NCBI GenBank assembly: GCA_002404095.1
Contig: DHJA01000234.1
Coordinates: 9,673 to 19,311, forward strand
Direction of reading: 5' to 3'
Length of the DNA stretch: 9,639 nucleotides
From: Planctomycetaceae bacterium UBA4732
GTDB lineage: Bacteria; Planctomycetota; Planctomycetia; Gemmatales; Gemmataceae
Position numbers and translations under genes: made by a program. The notes under the pieces are model-generated. The model did not search any database. It worked only from the letters and a program-made list of their open reading frames with translations, and was not told the DNA's origin. Position 1 is the stretch's first letter; each line of letters begins with the position of its first letter. Positions 6,900 to 9,639 of this stretch are shown one piece after another.

Positions 6900-7632
6900 C
6901 CCGCCCGCCCCCGCCGTTACAAATCTGGCATCGCGAACGGGGCCGCGCGAACTGGTCAAGGCGGCGGCCCGACTCGCGGCTCTCGTCGTCGTCAGTCCCT
7001 TCCTGTTGTGGCATTGGCTATGGGCGCTGCTAATCGGCCCCGACCGCGCCCTGGAGGGGTCCAGCGAGGCGCTGTCGCTGCTGCCCGGACTGGCCGGCCA
7101 ATACCTGCGCCGTGCCTTCCTGGCCTGGACCCTGGCCGAGTGTCATCCGACTGCGGTCATCGGCTTCGGCGTATTGTTTTCCAAGACAGGGGCCCGCGTC
7201 GGCCCGAATGTCTACATAGGACCACGCTGCCATATCGGCCTTGCCCATATCGGACGGGACGCCTTGCTAGCGGCGGGCGTCTACCTCACCAGTGGGGCGC
7301 GGACGCACGGCATTGACGACTTGTCGCGGCCCATCCGCGAGCAGATCGGTGCAACAGCGGTAGTGCAGATCGGCGCGGGAGCGTGGATCGGCAGCGCGGC
7401 GGTGGTTATGGCGGATGTGGGACGCGACACCGTGGTCGGGGCCGGGGCGGTAGTGACCCAGGCGCTGCCGGAAGGCGTCGTCGCGGCGGGGGTTCCGGCC
7501 CGGGTCGTGCGCCAGCGTGGCGCGGAGATCGCATCCCAAGATCGGACCATTTCCATTCAGCCTGAAGCCGCGCTTGGCGAGGCGATACCCGCGGAACCGC
7601 AACGCGCTAGCATCGGGAGTGAAGTGGAATGA
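6880..7632 (+). CDS. Hexapeptide-repeat (LbH) O-acyltransferase with membrane-type N-terminus
   Basis: This 250-residue acyltransferase probably O-acetylates the glycan or a sugar intermediate using acetyl-CoA. Seen: a hydrophobic segment at about residues 31-52 (LAALVVVSPFLLWHWLWALL), then a left-handed beta-helix from about 90 to 205 built of imperfect hexapeptide turns such as VIGFGV, RVGPNV, YIGPRC, HIGRDA and VVGAGA. SGARTHGIDD at 138-147 holds the likely catalytic H143 of this class, and the coil ends with the canonical GVPARVV at 204-210. A roughly 40-residue tail follows that I do not recognise. The ATG at 6880 is chosen because GGGGA at 6870-6874 precedes it and upstream in-frame sequence is only the shadow of the GT4 gene. 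It overlaps the GT4 gene by 20 bases and the next gene as ATGA. Part of its 3' coding region recurs at 9324-9348. Confidence 0.88.
   Translation: MAHVTCDPPAPAVTNLASRTGPRELVKAAARLAALVVVSPFLLWHWLWALLIGPDRALEGSSEALSLLPGLAGQYLRRAFLAWTLAECHPTAVIGFGVLFSKTGARVGPNVYIGPRCHIGLAHIGRDALLAAGVYLTSGARTHGIDDLSRPIREQIGATAVVQIGAGAWIGSAAVVMADVGRDTVVGAGAVVTQALPEGVVAAGVPARVVRQRGAEIASQDRTISIQPEAALGEAIPAEPQRASIGSEVE
7420..7444 (+). repeat. Direct repeat, left copy (inside the acyltransferase gene)
   Basis: These 25 bases, coding GRDTVVGA plus one base at residues 181-188, are identical to 9324-9348 in the same orientation. Weaker similarity continues through 7520. The pair brackets the 3' end of the acyltransferase and the whole GT-C gene. 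Confidence 0.85.
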
Positions 7633-9107
7633 AGGCGGCGCCGATTAAAGTTCGTCAAAATCTTTGCAGTGGCGTTCCAGGAAAGCCCGTTTTTATGACC
7701 GCAGCCATTATTCTATGCGCTGTTGTATTGGCCTCGGGGCTGCGCTTCTACCGGATTGGCGATTGGTCTTTCACGGCTGATGAAACAGCGACTATCGCCG
7801 AACACGATTCCTTGTTCGGCGCGGCCGATGAATCTGCGGACAGTCAGATCAACCGGTTGCCGCGTTTAATTCCACTTGCTTATATAATCCCACACTTGGG
7901 GTACGGGATCTTGGGCCGAGACGAGTTTGGAAGTCGCGTCCCCTCGGCCTTGTTGGGCGTCCTTGGGGTGCTTCTCATCTTCGTGACCATCGTTAGGACG
8001 TGGGGCCGGCCGGCTGCTGCTGCCGCAGTTGTTCTCATAGCCTTGTCGCCGGATCACCTTTTCCATAGTCAGGAGAACCGGTTTTACATTGCGGCGTGGC
8101 TTTTTTCCTCAGCGGCGATGCTGTTTGGCGCCGTTGCCGCGCGCCAACAGTCCTTGTCGGTTATGTGTGTGGCGTGTGGTCTGGCGGTGGCTGCCACCTT
8201 GGTCCATACCCTGCAGGGCCTCGTCTCAGCAGGACTGGTCGTGGCAATAATCTTATCCGGATGGGCGCGGCAAAGGAGGACTGTTACCCCACTGGCAATC
8301 CTTGCAATGACTTCAACACTAATAGCAGGAATCATCGTGGCCGTGCAGGTGATGCGCTTTGGCCGCGGGTGGAATGCGGGCGGTGGTTGGGGGTACGGAA
8401 TGTTGCATAGCATTATGGGCGCGGTGCTGCAAATCGGGTGGCCGAACGCGCTACTGGCCCTGTTGGGGGCGGCGGACGTGGTCGCTACGCGGGATGGGGA
8501 GGGCGTATATTGGCTTACTTGGGCGGGTGTGTGGGCCGCCTCAACCGTGGTTCTGCCCCTCATGGTCGTTTACCACCCCGCTTATACCTTCCCGCTTACG
8601 CTCGGTGTGTTTCTGCTTGCCGGGCGCGCGGTCGGGAAGGTTTTTGAACTGATTCGCATTCAGAGCCTGGCAACGGCTTGCGTCTGGTTTGGCGTAGCTT
8701 GTCTGCTTCAGGCTCCGGACATCGCCAGTTACTATATGGACGGCTCCCGTTATGATTACCGCTCTGCCGCCCAATGGGTTTCGGACAACTGGCAACCGGG
8801 GGACCGGATTGCGGCCGTCAGCCCCGGCCTATTGAGCCGATATCTAAAGGCCCCCAAACCGATCACCGGCCTACGAACGACGGACCCTTTCTTGGGCGAT
8901 GAAACTGAAGCGGGACGAGAAGGCCGCGTGTGGATTGTTGTTCCTGTGGGCCGGACGGGATTGGTTCCAGCGATGCGAAAGTGGCTTGACGCGCATTGCA
9001 GGCGCGTCGGACTGATTCAGCAGCATCGCTACGATTATTATGAATACGCAGTTGAAATCTATTTGCGACCCGCCGGGGAAGACTCGGCAGCGAAAGAGAT
9101 ACGGTAA
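7629..9107 (+). CDS. ArnT/PMT-like GT-C membrane glycosyltransferase (GT39/GT83-like)
   Basis: This 492-residue integral membrane protein looks like a GT-C transferase that uses a polyprenyl-phosphate sugar on the periplasmic side. Seen: a first hydrophobic helix at about 22-38, followed by an extracytoplasmic loop with FTADET at 48-53, whose D51-E52 pair fits the catalytic Asp of this fold. Then come the family-typical FGSRVPSALLGVLGVLLIF (100-118) and SQENRFYIAAWL (147-158), several more helices up to about residue 360, and a soluble C-terminus with YDYRSAAQWVSDNWQPGDRI (375-394), as seen in many PMT_2/ArnT-like proteins. GGGAG at 7615-7619 is a good ribosome-binding site, and the start overlaps the previous stop as ATGA. 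Of its first 57 codons 29 end in G or C, against 35 of 41 in an acyltransferase stretch just before it, so foreign origin is possible. Donor and acceptor are unknown. Confidence 0.9.
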   Translation: MKAAPIKVRQNLCSGVPGKPVFMTAAIILCAVVLASGLRFYRIGDWSFTADETATIAEHDSLFGAADESADSQINRLPRLIPLAYIIPHLGYGILGRDEFGSRVPSALLGVLGVLLIFVTIVRTWGRPAAAAAVVLIALSPDHLFHSQENRFYIAAWLFSSAAMLFGAVAARQQSLSVMCVACGLAVAATLVHTLQGLVSAGLVVAIILSGWARQRRTVTPLAILAMTSTLIAGIIVAVQVMRFGRGWNAGGGWGYGMLHSIMGAVLQIGWPNALLALLGAADVVATRDGEGVYWLTWAGVWAASTVVLPLMVVYHPAYTFPLTLGVFLLAGRAVGKVFELIRIQSLATACVWFGVACLLQAPDIASYYMDGSRYDYRSAAQWVSDNWQPGDRIAAVSPGLLSRYLKAPKPITGLRTTDPFLGDETEAGREGRVWIVVPVGRTGLVPAMRKWLDAHCRRVGLIQQHRYDYYEYAVEIYLRPAGEDSAAKEIR

Positions 9108-9314
9108 AGCGAGCACCTGCTGCGGGGATAGGTAGACAGCCTTGGTGGCGCCCGCGAAATTGTGCCTTTGTTGATTATCCCTGACCACTCGACCCAGCAC
9201 TCGTCCAGCCGCCGGCGCCTGACATCTCGGTGCTCAATCAGCATGCGGTGGTCTGGTTCAACGCCGTTGGCTAGAGTGCGCCACGATTTGACCTGCTCAC
9301 CTACAGCACGATAA
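9108..9314 (+). other. Non-coding or eroded stretch after the GT-C gene
   Basis: About 200 bases with stops in all three + frames and no recognisable product, promoter or terminator. A minus-strand frame of 101 codons (9059-9364) covers it. That frame also overlaps the end of the GT-C gene and the acyltransferase remnant and matches no family I know, so I treat it as chance. The stretch may be the decayed 5' part of a lost gene, but I see nothing specific in it. Confidence 0.5.
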
Positions 9315-9425
9315 GGCGACCTTGGACGCGACACCGTGGTCGGGGCCGAGGCATTGGTGAGCAAGCCGTTGCCGGACGGCGCCGTCGCGATGGGGTTCCG
9401 GCCCGGGTGCTCCGGTCGCGGCGAG
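9315..9425 (+). pseudogene. Remnant of a hexapeptide-repeat acyltransferase (3' end)
   Basis: The frame from 9315 reads GDLGRDTVVGAEALV, then SKPLPDGAVAMG, which aligns with residues 179-204 of the intact acyltransferase at 6880-7632. Relative to that gene one G is missing at about 9392-9395 (four Gs against five). After this point the frame is lost, but adding one base restores GVPARVL followed by an Arg-rich tail, the classic end of this fold. A TAA at 9312-9314 lies directly upstream in frame, and no start or earlier coils are visible. At the nucleotide level 9324-9348 is identical to 7420-7444, and the rest is similar with scattered substitutions. It is therefore a fragment of a paralogue or of a duplicated copy, not a working gene. 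Confidence 0.75.
9324..9348 (+). repeat. Direct repeat, right copy (inside the acyltransferase remnant)
   Basis: Identical over 25 bases to 7420-7444 in direct orientation, 1904 bases apart. The match then degrades into about 75 bases of partial similarity with one deleted base, and resumes as an exact TTCCGGCCCGGGT (9396-9408 against 7493-7505). Confidence 0.85.
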
Positions 9426-9525
9426 TGAATGGGGACGGTACTTTTACGCCGTGACAGCGGTTCGGTGGAATCGGTTTTCCGCGGATGCTGAGATGGTTTC
9501 CGTTGGTGCTTGATAGGTGGTCCTT

Positions 9526-9639
9526 ATGACAACGAAAGGGCCGTTCTATTGCAACCATCGGGTAACCAATGACGCTGTTTCGCCCCTTCAGAAGGGCCAG
9601 TTGCTGACAGCCAGGTCTGAGAGCCTGTGCGAAAAGGGC
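9526..9639 (+). CDS. Possible start of a further gene, cut by the window edge
   Basis: An ATG at 9526 opens a frame of 38 codons with no stop before the window ends, starting MTTKGPFYCNHRV. AGGTGG at 9514-9519 gives a fair ribosome-binding site with 6-base spacing. I recognise no family in the visible residues. The frame is short enough to be chance. A 13-base palindrome (CCCTTC-A-GAAGGG, 9584-9596) lies inside it without a following T run, so it is not a terminator. Confidence 0.3.
   Translation, partial: MTTKGPFYCNHRVTNDAVSPLQKGQLLTARSESLCEKG

Noticed and set aside
9059..9364. Minus-strand frame of 101 codons across the tail region
   Set aside because: It overlaps both the GT-C 3' end and the acyltransferase remnant on the opposite strand and matches no family I can recognise. 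A decayed transposase was considered but no motif supports it.
9584..9596. CCCTTC-A-GAAGGG palindrome as a terminator
   Set aside because: The usable stem is about 5 base pairs with a 3-base loop and no T run follows. It lies inside a possible reading frame.

Overview
The window is a stretch of a surface-polysaccharide (exopolysaccharide or O-antigen-type) biosynthesis locus. All nine complete genes lie on the + strand and run head to tail with almost no space between them. The DNA is GC-rich. The gene types (O-antigen-ligase-like membrane protein, GT4 and GT-C glycosyltransferases, deoxysugar enzymes) point to a Gram-negative-type bacterium. Planctomycetota, Deltaproteobacteria-like or Verrucomicrobiota lineages are plausible, but nothing in the window fixes the taxon.

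Block A (34-3992): an RmlC/RfbC-family sugar 3,5-epimerase, an extended-SDR sugar-nucleotide reductase/epimerase resembling CDP-abequose-synthase-type enzymes, a GT4-like glycosyltransferase, and a polytopic O-antigen ligase/polymerase. Two of the three junctions are ATGA stop/start overlaps and the third is an 8-base overlap, so this block is probably translationally coupled. The first two enzymes would finish a deoxysugar nucleotide whose earlier steps (nucleotidylyltransferase, 4,6-dehydratase) probably lie upstream of the window.

Block B (4087-5665): a CmcI-like SAM-dependent methyltransferase and a small GT2-like glycosyltransferase. These are separated from each other and from their neighbours by 94, 43 and 34 bases, and each has its own ribosome-binding site. 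A weak terminator-like hairpin sits just after block A.

Block C (5700-9107): a GT4 glycosyltransferase, a hexapeptide-repeat O-acyltransferase with a membrane-type N-terminus, and an ArnT/PMT-like GT-C membrane glycosyltransferase. Overlapping ends again suggest translational coupling. The GT-C gene begins with much lower G/C at third codon positions than the acyltransferase before it.

The tail (9108-9639) holds no intact gene. It contains a decayed fragment of a hexapeptide acyltransferase, including a 25-base exact match to the intact acyltransferase gene 1.9 kb upstream, so the GT-C gene is bracketed by direct repeats. Near the right edge a short reading frame with a fair ribosome-binding site runs off the window.

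Taken together the genes would make a modified sugar, transfer it with several glycosyltransferases, decorate the glycan by methylation and acylation, and polymerise or ligate it at the membrane. I found no flippase, chain-length regulator, tRNA, rRNA, CRISPR array or intact transposase. The locus type is familiar. The most unusual item is the acyltransferase remnant and direct repeat flanking the compositionally distinct GT-C gene.
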